Assembly (NCBI GenBank): GCA_052387815.1
Contig: JBQTIU010000053.1
Span: 1-37,637 of the forward strand
Source of the DNA: JBQTIU01 sp052387815
GTDB taxonomy: Bacteria; Pseudomonadota; Alphaproteobacteria; CACIAM-22H2
Reading direction: 5' to 3'
Length of the DNA stretch: 37,637 nt
The position numbers and the translations under genes were made by a program. How positions within the stretch are numbered: position 1 is the stretch's first letter; every line of letters starts with the position of its first letter. Below the pieces are notes generated by a model. It ran no database searches. It was not told the DNA's origin and worked only from the letters and a program-made list of their open reading frames with translations. Below are positions 1 to 8,219 of the stretch, one piece after another.

Positions 1-352
1 GGCGATCTAAAATCTCGTTGCGCCAGCCGACCACCCGGGGGAGCGCGGCCGGTGGCAGCCCCGCCCGCGCCAGCGCCAGGTGCGCGTGTTCGGGTACGCG
101 CTGTAACTTGAGCCGTCGCGGGTCGACGCCCGCGTGCGAACGCCGCTTGAGCTCGCGTTCGACCCGGCCGGCGAGGCGCCCGGGGAGGGCGCGCGCCAGG
201 CGCGCCGCAAGCCCAGTCGGGGTGTAAAAGAACCCGGTCTCGAACGCGCAAGGGTAGCCGCCGTGCTGCAAGGCCGCGACCAGCTCGTAGGCGAGGTGGT
301 TGGACCCCGGGTGGTGGACAACGACCCGGCGCCCGGTCGCTGGCCCGCTCAT
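1..352 (-). CDS. Glycosyltransferase, N-terminal part (runs off left edge)
   Basis: The visible 117 residues begin with a Met-Ser-Gly start and a Rossmann-like first strand (VVVHHPGSNHLAYELV), followed by a tract rich in Arg, Leu and Ala. This resembles the N-terminal half of GT4-type sugar transferases, which would add a sugar to a membrane-linked polysaccharide precursor in the cytoplasm. The start codon overlaps the stop of the upstream flippase gene as ATGA, so it is the last visible gene of the polysaccharide operon and is probably translationally coupled. The catalytic C-terminal half lies outside the window. The family call rests on the N-terminal look and the context, so the donor and acceptor sugars cannot be named. 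Confidence 0.6.
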   Translation of the reverse strand, partial: MSGPATGRRVVVHHPGSNHLAYELVAALQHGGYPCAFETGFFYTPTGLAARLARALPGRLAGRVERELKRRSHAGVDPRRLKLQRVPEHAHLALARAGLPPAALPRVVGWRNEILDR

Positions 353-1653
353 CGGCGCGCCGGCCACGATGCAAGCCGGACCGCGGCGGCGATAACCAGG
401 CGCCAGTCGTCGGGCGTCGGGCGCAACAGCACGGCCAGGCGCAAGTCGAGCCGGCGGCTGAGCGAGACGGACATATGCAAGGTGGCGGCGGTCTGGGCGA
501 TGACCAGGCTCCACGCCGCGCCCCACAGGCCGAAGCGGGGCAGCAAGGCCGCCAGCGAGACGACGGCGGCGACCAGCCCGCTCACCTCGGCCCGGCCGAT
601 GGCGAGCGGCTGGTTCCAGGCCTTGAGCGCCGCCATGAACATGAGCTTGCCCGCCAACGGGACCGCGCCGAGGATGAGGATGCCGACGATCGCGGCCGCC
701 GGCGCGAAGGGCCGGCCGAACAGCAGCGGCACCAGCCAGTCGGCGAGCGCAAACAGCGCCAGCGAGGCGGTGGCCGCAAGGGCCAGCGCGAAGCGCAGAT
801 AGCGGCCAAAGACTTCGGCCTTGCCGGCCGCCGAGTCCTGCTGGCTCACTTTCGGGAAGGCGACGTTGGCAATGGTCTGGCCGAGCAGCGAGGGCGCGTT
901 CGCCACGGTGAGCGCCACCACGTAGAGGCCAAGATCGGCGGCGGGCAGCCACAGCGCAACCACGGCCTGGTCGAGGCGCTGGCGAACCGAGTTCAACATC
1001 TCGCCGAGATGGACCTTGGCGCCGTAGACCACGAGCTCCTTCATGACCTCGAGGCGCGGCCGCAACGCCACCCAGCCCTCGCGCCAGGCCAGCGCGAGGC
1101 CGGCGGCAAGAGCCGCCAGATTGGCGAGAATGGCGGCCAGCGCGAAGCCGCCGACCGTGGCCGCGCCCACGGCCAGCAGGACGAGGATGAAACCCAGATA
1201 ACCGAGCCCCACCACACAGCGCAGCCCGTTCCAGATCACCAGCTCGAGCTGGCCTTGGAACAGCGTGGCGAGGAACAAGGCGCCGAAATAGGTCGGCAGG
1301 AAGGCGCCGAGATAGAGCACGGCGAGGCGTTGCAGCTCGGGCGGATAGGCCGCCAAGACGAGCGGGAGGATGACCAGCCCGGCGGCGATGAGGACGACCG
1401 ACAAGCCGGCCGCCAGGCTGGCCATGGCGGCGAACAGCGCGCGCGGAGAGGCCCGCCGCGTGGCGGCATGGTAGAGGACCGAGTCGGACAGGCCGAGGAT
1501 GCCGAGCTCGGCGATCAGCCCCGGCCACAGCATGATCGCGGCAAGCTCGCCGCGGCCCTCGGGCAGGAGCAGGCGCGCCGCCAACAGGCCGGTCGCGATG
1601 TTGGCGGCCTGGATGAGCGCCGTCGCCAGGAACGAGACCGAGATGTCCTTCAT
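349..1653 (-). CDS. Wzx-like polysaccharide flippase (oligosaccharide transporter)
   Basis: This 434-residue protein is almost entirely hydrophobic, with about twelve predicted membrane helices. It starts MKDISVSFLATALIQAANI, and its arrangement of paired helices with short charged loops (for example SVRQRLDQAVVALWLPAADLG) is typical of the MOP/PST flippase superfamily. Family knowledge suggests it moves undecaprenyl-linked oligosaccharide units across the inner membrane. The start was chosen because its ATG overlaps the TGA of the upstream glycosyltransferase (ATGA). Its own stop overlaps the next start in the same way. Length and topology fit Wzx. A polymerase (Wzy) is not visible in the window. 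The substrate is unknown. Confidence 0.85.
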   Translation of the reverse strand: MKDISVSFLATALIQAANIATGLLAARLLLPEGRGELAAIMLWPGLIAELGILGLSDSVLYHAATRRASPRALFAAMASLAAGLSVVLIAAGLVILPLVLAAYPPELQRLAVLYLGAFLPTYFGALFLATLFQGQLELVIWNGLRCVVGLGYLGFILVLLAVGAATVGGFALAAILANLAALAAGLALAWREGWVALRPRLEVMKELVVYGAKVHLGEMLNSVRQRLDQAVVALWLPAADLGLYVVALTVANAPSLLGQTIANVAFPKVSQQDSAAGKAEVFGRYLRFALALAATASLALFALADWLVPLLFGRPFAPAAAIVGILILGAVPLAGKLMFMAALKAWNQPLAIGRAEVSGLVAAVVSLAALLPRFGLWGAAWSLVIAQTAATLHMSVSLSRRLDLRLAVLLRPTPDDWRLVIAAAVRLASWPARR

Positions 1654-2873
1654 GCCGGAGGTCCGGCGAACCGGCCCGGACAAACGGCCTCGAGCGCCCG
1701 GCGCAGGCCGGCGACGTCCTCCTCGAAGCTCCAGCGCGAAATCGTCGCCAGCGATCGGCCTCCCATGGCGGCGAGGCGGGCGGGATCGGACAGCACCTCG
1801 CCGATCGCGCGCGCCAGATCGGCGACGTCGCCCGAGCGGAAGATGGCGCCGTTCTCGCTCGCACGGACGAGGTCGGGGGCGGCCCCCACCATGTCGCTGG
1901 CGATGATCGCACGCGCGGCGCACATCACCTCGTTGACCACCAGGCCCCAGGCTTCGCGGCCCGAGGGCAGCACGAGGGCATCGCACAGGTCGTAGCAGCG
2001 CGGCAGGTCGCCCTGGCTCTGGAACCCGAGGAACCGGACCGCGCCCGGCGCCCGCGCCAGCGCTTGTTGCTCGAGGGCGGCGCGCAAGGGGCCGTCGCCG
2101 GCCAGCAACAGGTAGGGCCGGCGCAAGGCCGGATCGGCTGAGGCCCGGGCGAACGCCTCGATCAGCAGCGCCGGCCGCTTGCGCTCGATCAGCTTGCCGG
2201 CGAACAACAGGACGGGGCGCCCCGGCTCGAGGCCGAGCGCGGTGCGGAAGGCTTCGCGCCCGCGCGCCGCCGCGCTGGCGCCCGAGCGGAAATGCGCGTT
2301 GTCGACCGCGTAGGGCATGTCGAAGACGCGCCGCTCGGCGATGCCGTGGTCGAGGTAGTAGCGGCGGTTGAGCGTGCCGATGGCAAGGAAGGCGTCGACC
2401 GCCCGCCCGAGCCCGGCGAAGAACACGCGCTTGGCGGCGCGCTTGAGGGGCCCGCGCGGGTTGGAGATCGCCGTCGCCTCGTCGCGCATCAAGACCTTGA
2501 TCCCGCGGGCCCGCGCCGCGGCGATCGCCGTCCAGTGCAGCCACCGCGCGTAGCCGTGGATCCACAGCGCATCGAAGCGGCCCGCCGCGAGCCGGCGGGC
2601 GAGGCCGTAGTTGAGCGGCCGGAAGAAGTCGAGGCGCTCGAGCCCGCCGGCCTTTCCGATCAGCCGCGGCAGCACCTCGTAGGCATAGCCGTCGAGCAGC
2701 GGCACGTCCCACTCGATCACCTGGTTGAACTCGCCGGCCGCGAATGCGCCCGCCGAGAAGTCGGAGGCGAAGAAGGCCTTGAGCTCGATATCGGGCTCGG
2801 CAGCGATGCGGCGCAGCAGCGGCGCCTGGTACTGGATCGGATGGGTGACGAGATAGGCGAGGCGAACGGGCAT
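1650..2873 (-). CDS. Glycosyltransferase family 4
   Basis: The protein has 407 residues and the two-domain GT-B layout. The N-terminal domain starts MPVRLAYLVTHPIQYQAPLL, a typical start of polysaccharide GT4 enzymes. The C-terminal domain has the donor-binding strand VLLFAGKLIERKRP and the loop LPSGREAWGLVVNEVMCA, which carries the spaced glutamates (E-x7-E) of retaining GT4 enzymes. It probably transfers a nucleotide-activated sugar to a lipid-linked intermediate at the inner face of the membrane. It lies 20 bases downstream of asnB and overlaps the flippase start by four bases, so the three are probably co-transcribed. Donor and acceptor cannot be inferred. Confidence 0.88.
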   Translation of the reverse strand: MPVRLAYLVTHPIQYQAPLLRRIAAEPDIELKAFFASDFSAGAFAAGEFNQVIEWDVPLLDGYAYEVLPRLIGKAGGLERLDFFRPLNYGLARRLAAGRFDALWIHGYARWLHWTAIAAARARGIKVLMRDEATAISNPRGPLKRAAKRVFFAGLGRAVDAFLAIGTLNRRYYLDHGIAERRVFDMPYAVDNAHFRSGASAAARGREAFRTALGLEPGRPVLLFAGKLIERKRPALLIEAFARASADPALRRPYLLLAGDGPLRAALEQQALARAPGAVRFLGFQSQGDLPRCYDLCDALVLPSGREAWGLVVNEVMCAARAIIASDMVGAAPDLVRASENGAIFRSGDVADLARAIGEVLSDPARLAAMGGRSLATISRWSFEEDVAGLRRALEAVCPGRFAGPPA

Positions 2874-2893
2874 CGTGGTCGCGAGGCGAGCGC

Positions 2894-4699
2894 TCACGCG
2901 GCGCCGGTCTGCGCCTCGTAGACGCGGCGCGCCCAGCCGCGCAAGCCGCGCTCCGCGCCCGCGCCCGCGCGGTCGTCCTCGCCCGCCAGCCATTCGCGCA
3001 CCGGGACGACGAACCCGGTCTTCGCCCGGTTGCGGACGCTGGCGGGCAGCGCCTCGTCGAGCGTGTCGGCCATCTCGCCCTTGTCCGGCGGTTCGGCCGC
3101 GCCGAGCAGCGGAGCGAGCCGGGACAGCAGTTCGACGTCGACGAACGGGACCCGGATCTCGAGCGAATGGGCCATGCCTGCCCAATCGGCATCGCGCAAC
3201 AGCTGGTGGCGCATATACCAGGACAGTTCGAGCGCGCTCACCTTGAGCCGCGCTGGCTCGAGCCCCTCGACAGCGGCCTCGAGCCGGGACAAGGGATCGA
3301 GCTCGCGCCAGCCCTCGACCGCCATCGCGGGCGGCAGCAAGCGGTCGAGTTCCCAGGGCATGAACAGGCTGCGGCGCAACAGGTAGGCCCCGGCCCACTC
3401 CGACCCGTACTCGAGGAGGCCGGCGTATTTGGGCGATGTGAAGCGGCCGAGCCAGCCGGATGTGAGCCGCCGGAACAGCCGGCCCGCCGGCCGCAGGCTT
3501 GCCAAGGGCGCCAGCCCCGCAACCAGCCTCGGGATCTGCCGGAAGCTCGGATAGCCGCCGAACAGCTCGTCTCCTCCGAGGCCCGATAGCGCCACCTTGA
3601 GGCCGGTCTCGCGCGTCGCCTTGGCGACGAAATAGACGTTGACGCCGTCGATCGACGGCTGGTCCATCGCCGCCATCAGGTTGCTGCGCTCGGCGGCGAA
3701 GTCGCGCCCGAGCACCCAGCAGGTGCGATGGCCCGTCGCACGCTGCCTGGCGACCGCTTCGGCGAGCACCGTCTCGTCGTTGGCGCCGCCCTTGAATTCG
3801 CGGAAGCCCAGCGTCACGGTATTGAGAGCAGCGGCGCCGCCCTCGTGCGCGAGCGCGGCGATGGTCGTGGAATCGAGCCCCGCCGACAGGAACACGCCGA
3901 CCGGCACGTCGGCGATCAGGTGATGGCGGATGCTGTCCCAAAGCGCCTCGCGCAGGGCCGCGCGCCGCGCGCGCCGATCGGCGGGTGCGGCCCCGCCGGC
4001 CTTGAGCGCCGCGGCGAGGTCGAAGAATCGGGCGGGCTGGCGGGGCGCATTCGCATCGACCCATAGGCTCGTCCCCGCGGGCAGCGCGCGCACGCCGCGG
4101 TACAGCGTATGGGGATCGGGGACATTGCCCCACAGGAAGAACCCGACATGGCCGGCGGCATCGGGGCGCGTATCGATGCGGCCGCCGGACAACAGCGCCT
4201 TCACCTGTGAGGCGGCGCGAAAGGTCCGCCCGTCATCGGCATAGTAGAGGGGCTTGATGCCGAACGGGTCGCGAGCCAGGAACAGGCCGCGGCGCGCGTC
4301 GTCCCAGATCGTGAACGCGTACATGCCGCGCAAGTGCCGGAGCATGTCGGGGCCGTCGCGCTCCCACAAATGCAAGAGCACCTCGGTGTCGGAGTCGGTG
4401 GCGAAAACGTGGCCCTGGCCGGCCAGGCGCTCGCGCAGCGCCCGGTAGTTGTAGATCTCGCCGTTGTAGACGATGCGCACGCCGCCGTTGCCGTGCACCA
4501 TGGGCTGGTCGGCGATCGCCCGCAAGTCGATGATCGACAAGCGGCGGTGGCCGAGGGCCACCCGGCCGTCGGCCGAGAACCATTCGCCCGCCCCGTCGGG
4601 GCCGCGGTGAGCCATGGCCTCGCGGATCGTCCTCAGCTCGCCCGGATCGACCGGCGGCGCCTCGGCCCCGTAGGCGAAGAAGGCGACGATGCCGCACAT
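2894..4699 (-). CDS. asnB: Asparagine synthase (glutamine-hydrolysing) family protein
   Basis: This 601-residue protein begins MCGIVAFF, so Cys2 is positioned as the N-terminal nucleophile of a class II glutamine amidotransferase. AHRGPDG, RLSIIDL and YNGEIYNY follow as expected. The synthetase half has the PP-loop SAGLDST (SGGLDST in the classical enzyme) and the motif SGLGGDELFGGYPSF. It would hydrolyse glutamine and amidate an acyl-adenylate in the cytoplasm. Embedded between sugar transferases, it more likely amidates a uronic acid or another glycan component than makes asparagine for general metabolism, but that is inference. Its start overlaps the stop of the upstream methyltransferase by one base (TGATG). 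Confidence 0.92.
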   Translation of the reverse strand: MCGIVAFFAYGAEAPPVDPGELRTIREAMAHRGPDGAGEWFSADGRVALGHRRLSIIDLRAIADQPMVHGNGGVRIVYNGEIYNYRALRERLAGQGHVFATDSDTEVLLHLWERDGPDMLRHLRGMYAFTIWDDARRGLFLARDPFGIKPLYYADDGRTFRAASQVKALLSGGRIDTRPDAAGHVGFFLWGNVPDPHTLYRGVRALPAGTSLWVDANAPRQPARFFDLAAALKAGGAAPADRRARRAALREALWDSIRHHLIADVPVGVFLSAGLDSTTIAALAHEGGAAALNTVTLGFREFKGGANDETVLAEAVARQRATGHRTCWVLGRDFAAERSNLMAAMDQPSIDGVNVYFVAKATRETGLKVALSGLGGDELFGGYPSFRQIPRLVAGLAPLASLRPAGRLFRRLTSGWLGRFTSPKYAGLLEYGSEWAGAYLLRRSLFMPWELDRLLPPAMAVEGWRELDPLSRLEAAVEGLEPARLKVSALELSWYMRHQLLRDADWAGMAHSLEIRVPFVDVELLSRLAPLLGAAEPPDKGEMADTLDEALPASVRNRAKTGFVVPVREWLAGEDDRAGAGAERGLRGWARRVYEAQTGAA

Positions 4700-5427
4700 C
4701 ACTTCACCGCCACGGCGAGCAGGTTCTGGGTCAGCACGCCGTGCTGGGCCGAGCCGGTCTCGACGACCAGATAGAACCTGAGGAGCTGGCGGATCAGCCG
4801 CCACACGAGCGCGCGCACGAAGCTCTTGACGCCGTGGGCGACCGGCGCGTCCTCGAAGAATTCGACCGACCGGAAGCCGGAGGCGAGGACGAGCTGGGCC
4901 AGCGATTCGGGCGTGAAGGCGAGCTCGTGGGTGAGATCGCCGTAGCGCACGGCGCCGCCGAACGGCGAAGCGCCGTTCGGCGCATGGACGATCCACCGCC
5001 CGCCGGGTTTCAGCACGCGCCAGACCTCGTCCGCGAGGTCGACGAGCTCGTCCTTGGCGAGATGCTCGATGACGTCGAAGGCGACCACCGCGTCGCGGCT
5101 GGCGTCGAGGAGCTCGCGCAGGGCCGCGAACAAGTCGCCCTGGCGCACGCCCTCGATCCCCAACCCCGCGGCCGCCGCCACCTGCTCCGGGCTGGCATCG
5201 ATCCCGGAGAGATCGGTATAGCCGGCCTCGGCGGCGAAGTGGAGGAGCGCGCCGTGGCCGCAGCCGAGGTCGAGAATCGATGCCGCGCGGTCGGCCGGGA
5301 AATGATCGGCGACCAGTTTCGCAAGCAGGGGGCGGCGCGGCGCCAAGCCGGCGAGATCGCCGGGCGCCGGCGGCGACAGCGCCGCCTTGAGGTATCGCGA
5401 ATAGACCCGCTCTCGATACTTGGACAA
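4699..5427 (-). CDS. Class I SAM-dependent methyltransferase
   Basis: The protein has 242 residues with a Rossmann methyltransferase core. Motif I is ILDLGCGHGALL, followed by the acidic strand end in LSGIDASPEQV, then AFDVIEHLAKDE and the post-core VLKPGGRWIVHAPNG. It is of the UbiE/Methyltransf_11 type that recurs in O-antigen and capsule clusters, where it methylates a sugar. It sits between the GT4 at 5440 and asnB. A damaged relative lies upstream at 6781-7559 and shares the order of motifs and the C-terminal LLAVAVK-like ending. The acceptor is unknown. Confidence 0.85.
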   Translation of the reverse strand: MSKYRERVYSRYLKAALSPPAPGDLAGLAPRRPLLAKLVADHFPADRAASILDLGCGHGALLHFAAEAGYTDLSGIDASPEQVAAAAGLGIEGVRQGDLFAALRELLDASRDAVVAFDVIEHLAKDELVDLADEVWRVLKPGGRWIVHAPNGASPFGGAVRYGDLTHELAFTPESLAQLVLASGFRSVEFFEDAPVAHGVKSFVRALVWRLIRQLLRFYLVVETGSAQHGVLTQNLLAVAVK

Positions 5428-5439
5428 GGGCGCCGGCGG

Positions 5440-6639
5440 TCAGACGCGATGGTCGGGGGTCGGGCGCGTGGCCGGCGCCGGCACCGCGCCGCCGGGGCGG
5501 GCCGGCGCGTGCTCGGTCGCCGGCCCGAGGAAGCGCGACAGCAGCTCGCCTTGGCGCTCGACGAATTTCCGATACTGGAACACCTCGTCGACGAACCGTG
5601 TGCCGTTGCCGCCCAGCTCGGCCACCGCCGCCGCATCGTCGGCGAGCGCGCGCAGGCGCCGGGCGAGCTCCTCGGGCCGATCGGGGTCGACGGCGAGGCC
5701 GTTGGGATGGGCAGGGTCGATAGCCTCGATGGCGCCGTCCTGGTCGCCGCAGATCACCGGCACGCCGCACGATGCGGCCTCGATGAGGGCGAAGGGCACC
5801 GCTTCGCCGAGGCCCGGGCCGCCGCGGCTCACCAGGACCGCCACGTCGGCGGCGCTGTAGAGGAAGGGCAGCGCGCTTTGCTCGACGAAGCCGAGGAATT
5901 TCACTTGGCTCGAGACCCCGTTGCGCGCCGCATGGTCCGCGATCGCCAGGCGGTCGGGGCCCTCGCCGACCACGAGGTAGAGAAAACGCGGATCATCGAG
6001 CAGGCGGAGCGCCTCGATCATCTGCCGGTGGCCCTTGTTGGGCGGCTCCGCCAGGTGGGCGACCGTCGCCGCCACGAAGCGGCCGTCGAGGTCCTCGAGG
6101 TCGAAGCGCCGCTCGATCTCGCGGCGCGCATCGAGCTTGGCGATCGGACGGAAGAACGCCGTGTCGACCGGGTCGTAAAGCAAGCCGACGGGCGGCATCC
6201 GGCGATGGAAGCGCGGCATCCGCTCGATCGTGTACTGGCAGTCGGCGATCGCCAGGTCGGCGTGCGCGAAGGCGTATTCGCGGGGCGCCGAAAGCCGTTT
6301 CAGGATGTCGATGTTATAGACATTCACCACATAGGGCGAGCCGGTCAGCAGCCGCGCCGCGAGCCCGAAGCCCGCCAGGTAGACGTGGTTGACGACCACG
6401 AGATCGAAGCGGCCGCGACGGGCGAGGAGGAAGCGCAGCACGGCCGGAACCGCGCGGTACTTGTTGAGGAACGCGACGTTGCGGTCGGCGTAACCGTGCT
6501 CCATCTTGAGCGACTGCTTGTCGATCGACAGCACGTGGACGCGGTGCCCGAGATCGCGCAGGGCGCGGATCTGATGGCGGCTGTAGGTGGCGATCCCGCC
6601 CACCCCCTCGACGTCGAAACCGATGTAGAGGATGTTCAT
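5440..6639 (-). CDS. Glycosyltransferase family 4
   Basis: The 399-residue protein starts MNILYIGFDVEGVGGIATYS, where the GGIATY glycine-rich loop is typical of GT4 N-terminal domains. The C-terminal half holds LVVGEGPDRLAI, VKFLGFVEQSALPFLYSAAD and GLGEAVPFALIEAASCGVPVI, the last carrying the E-x7-E donor-site pattern. It probably adds a hexose-type sugar from a nucleotide donor to a growing polysaccharide unit. It is the first intact gene of the minus-strand operon and ends 12 bases before the methyltransferase start, with the same strand and base composition as its neighbours. Specificity cannot be assigned. Confidence 0.88.
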   Translation of the reverse strand: MNILYIGFDVEGVGGIATYSRHQIRALRDLGHRVHVLSIDKQSLKMEHGYADRNVAFLNKYRAVPAVLRFLLARRGRFDLVVVNHVYLAGFGLAARLLTGSPYVVNVYNIDILKRLSAPREYAFAHADLAIADCQYTIERMPRFHRRMPPVGLLYDPVDTAFFRPIAKLDARREIERRFDLEDLDGRFVAATVAHLAEPPNKGHRQMIEALRLLDDPRFLYLVVGEGPDRLAIADHAARNGVSSQVKFLGFVEQSALPFLYSAADVAVLVSRGGPGLGEAVPFALIEAASCGVPVICGDQDGAIEAIDPAHPNGLAVDPDRPEELARRLRALADDAAAVAELGGNGTRFVDEVFQYRKFVERQGELLSRFLGPATEHAPARPGGAVPAPATRPTPDHRV

Positions 6640-6780
6640 GGAAACTCGATGCGGAAATGCCGACCTTCGCCCCCGGCCGACAACGACCTCCTCGGCCCCG
6701 CTATTCCTCCGCAGGCCGCGGGAACATAGCGAGTTGCGGTTCCCCCTGCAACGCCTCTTCGTGCTGCGCCGACACCTGCT

Positions 6781-7559
6781 CTATTTGACCGCGACGGCAA
6801 GGAAACACTGGCTGAAGATCGTTTCCCGCCCGCCCTCGCCGGTCTCGCGGGCGAGCGCGAAGGCGCAAGCCGCGCCCCTGAGCGCCTTCCATAGCACCCA
6901 ACGTGACCGCGCTCTTGAGGCCGTGCACGACCGGCCGCTCCTCATGACAGGCGACCGCGCGAAAGCCCGAGGCGAGCAGGATCTGGGCGAGCGAGACGCG
7001 GGTGGAGGCGCCGGCCGCGAGGTAGTCCCAATAGTGCATGCGGGCGCCGAAGAGCGCCCAGCCGTTCGGCAGGTGCAGAATCCACCGGCCGCCGGGCCGC
7101 AAGACCCGGCGTATTTCGTCGATGATTTCGGATTGTTCCTCGCGCGAGAAATAATGCAAGAGGTCGAACATGGTCACAACATCTTGTGTCGCATCGGCGA
7201 GGCCAGCGAGCGCTTCGCAGATTTCGGCTTGACGGACGGCGGCGATCGCCAACCGCGCCGCGACCGCGACCTGCTCGGGGCTGGCGTCGACGACGACGGC
7301 TGGTGTAGCCGTGCTGCCGGGCGGCCCACAGCATCGCCCCGTGACCGCAGCCGAGATCTAGGATCGCCGCCCCGCGGTCGGAGGGGAAATGATCCCGGAT
7401 CAGCCTCGCAAGATAGGCCCGCCTGCGCTCGAGGCCGGCCGCGGCCGCCCTCGTCGGCGACGCTGGCATGGGTCGAGACATAACGTGCGATGAGGCGGGC
7501 GCGAAAGTCGGGCGGGGCATGGGGAACAGTGCATAGTCCCAGCAGCGAAGCCGGCGCAA
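6781..7559 (-). pseudogene. Frameshifted SAM methyltransferase relic
   Basis: Pieces of a methyltransferase like the one at 4699-5427 are spread over different reading frames. RAYLARLIRDHFPSDRG and ILDLGCGHGAMLWAARQHGY are in one frame. DASPEQVAVA through VLRPGGRWILHLPNG and HGLKSAV are in another. The expected ending (LWKALRGAACAF up to FSQCFLAVAVK and a TAG stop) is in a third. Frame changes fall near 7300 and near 6890. A further one near 7445 would join an N-terminal piece (FRARLIARYVSTHAS) to the core. No undamaged start is evident. This may be true decay of a duplicated gene or base-calling errors in GC-rich sequence. The flanking genes are intact, which slightly favours decay. Confidence 0.7.
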
Positions 7560-7570
7560 GCGACGGGCAC

Positions 7571-7972
7571 TCAGTGCCGGGCGTCGTGCGTGCGCAAGCC
7601 GCCTCGCCAGGCTAGGACGCGACCGTCGGCCGTCAGCAGTGTCGCCTGGAGCGACAGGGCCGTGGCGACTATGATCCGGTCCGCCGGGTCGCCACGGAAG
7701 TCGGGAAGGCCCGCGGCCGCGATAGCGAGCGCGCCGTCCACCAGGATCTCCCGGATGCCCTGGGCGAGCGCCGTGCGGCGGACGGCGTGCGGTGGGTCGC
7801 TGGTCTTCACCCGCTCCTTGGCCACCAGCATCGTCAATTCCCAGAATGAAAAGGCCGATACCGCGAGCCGGTTGCCATGGAGCGCCGCGTCGGCGAGCCT
7901 GACCGCCCGCGCGCCGAGCCTGGGGCTGTCTTCCGCGAACCAGATCAGCGCATGCGTGTCGAGCAGGATCAC
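7571..7972 (-). CDS. vapC: PIN-domain toxin (VapC-like ribonuclease)
   Basis: This 133-residue protein has the PIN-domain acidic set: the N-terminal LLDTHALIWF aspartate, a glutamate in SFWELTML, and aspartates in DPADRIIVATAL and LLTADGR. PIN toxins cleave tRNA or other RNA when freed from their antitoxin. I place the start at the GTG that overlaps the antitoxin stop as GTGA, which puts the first strand at the very N-terminus as in relatives. An ATG 18 bases upstream (7990), within the antitoxin gene, is the alternative. It forms an operon with the Phd/YefM-type antitoxin, located between the two polysaccharide gene blocks. Confidence 0.85.
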   Translation of the reverse strand: MILLDTHALIWFAEDSPRLGARAVRLADAALHGNRLAVSAFSFWELTMLVAKERVKTSDPPHAVRRTALAQGIREILVDGALAIAAAGLPDFRGDPADRIIVATALSLQATLLTADGRVLAWRGGLRTHDARH

Positions 7973-8202
7973 GGCTTGAGCGCGTCCCATTCGACGTCGA
8001 TCGGCGAGATGATGTCGCCGTGCGTCTCGATTCTGCCCTTAAGGAAGCCGCGCAAGGTTTTCGGCTTGACAGCGATGGGCGCGAGCTGGGCCACCGGCTT
8101 GCCGCGCTTGGTGATCACGATCGGCTCGCCGGTCTTGGCCACCTCGTCCATCAACGCCAGGCAGCGGGCTTTGAATTGGCCGGCTTTGATCGTGCGGGGC
8201 AT
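7969..8202 (-). CDS. vapB: Phd/YefM-family antitoxin
   Basis: The protein has 77 residues and starts MPRTIKAGQFKARCLALMDEV, followed by EPIVITKRGKPVAQLAPI, the signature of the Phd/YefM fold that binds operator DNA as a dimer. The C-terminal tail (ISPIDVEWDALKP) would wrap and inhibit the PIN toxin encoded immediately downstream. The toxin and antitoxin genes overlap by four bases. The promoter should lie in the 17-base gap to the divergent glycosyltransferase gene or within its poorly conserved 5' end. Such antitoxins usually repress their own operon, but no operator is obvious by eye. Confidence 0.88.
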   Translation of the reverse strand: MPRTIKAGQFKARCLALMDEVAKTGEPIVITKRGKPVAQLAPIAVKPKTLRGFLKGRIETHGDIISPIDVEWDALKP

Positions 8203-8219
8203 GGCGGTTTCACAAGATT

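Noticed and set aside
4741..6729. Very long plus-strand open frame (over 660 codons) opposite the asnB-side genes
   Set aside because: It lies antisense to the intact methyltransferase and GT4 genes. Its translation is rich in Arg, Glu, His and Asp with no domains, as expected from the mirror of GC-rich codons.
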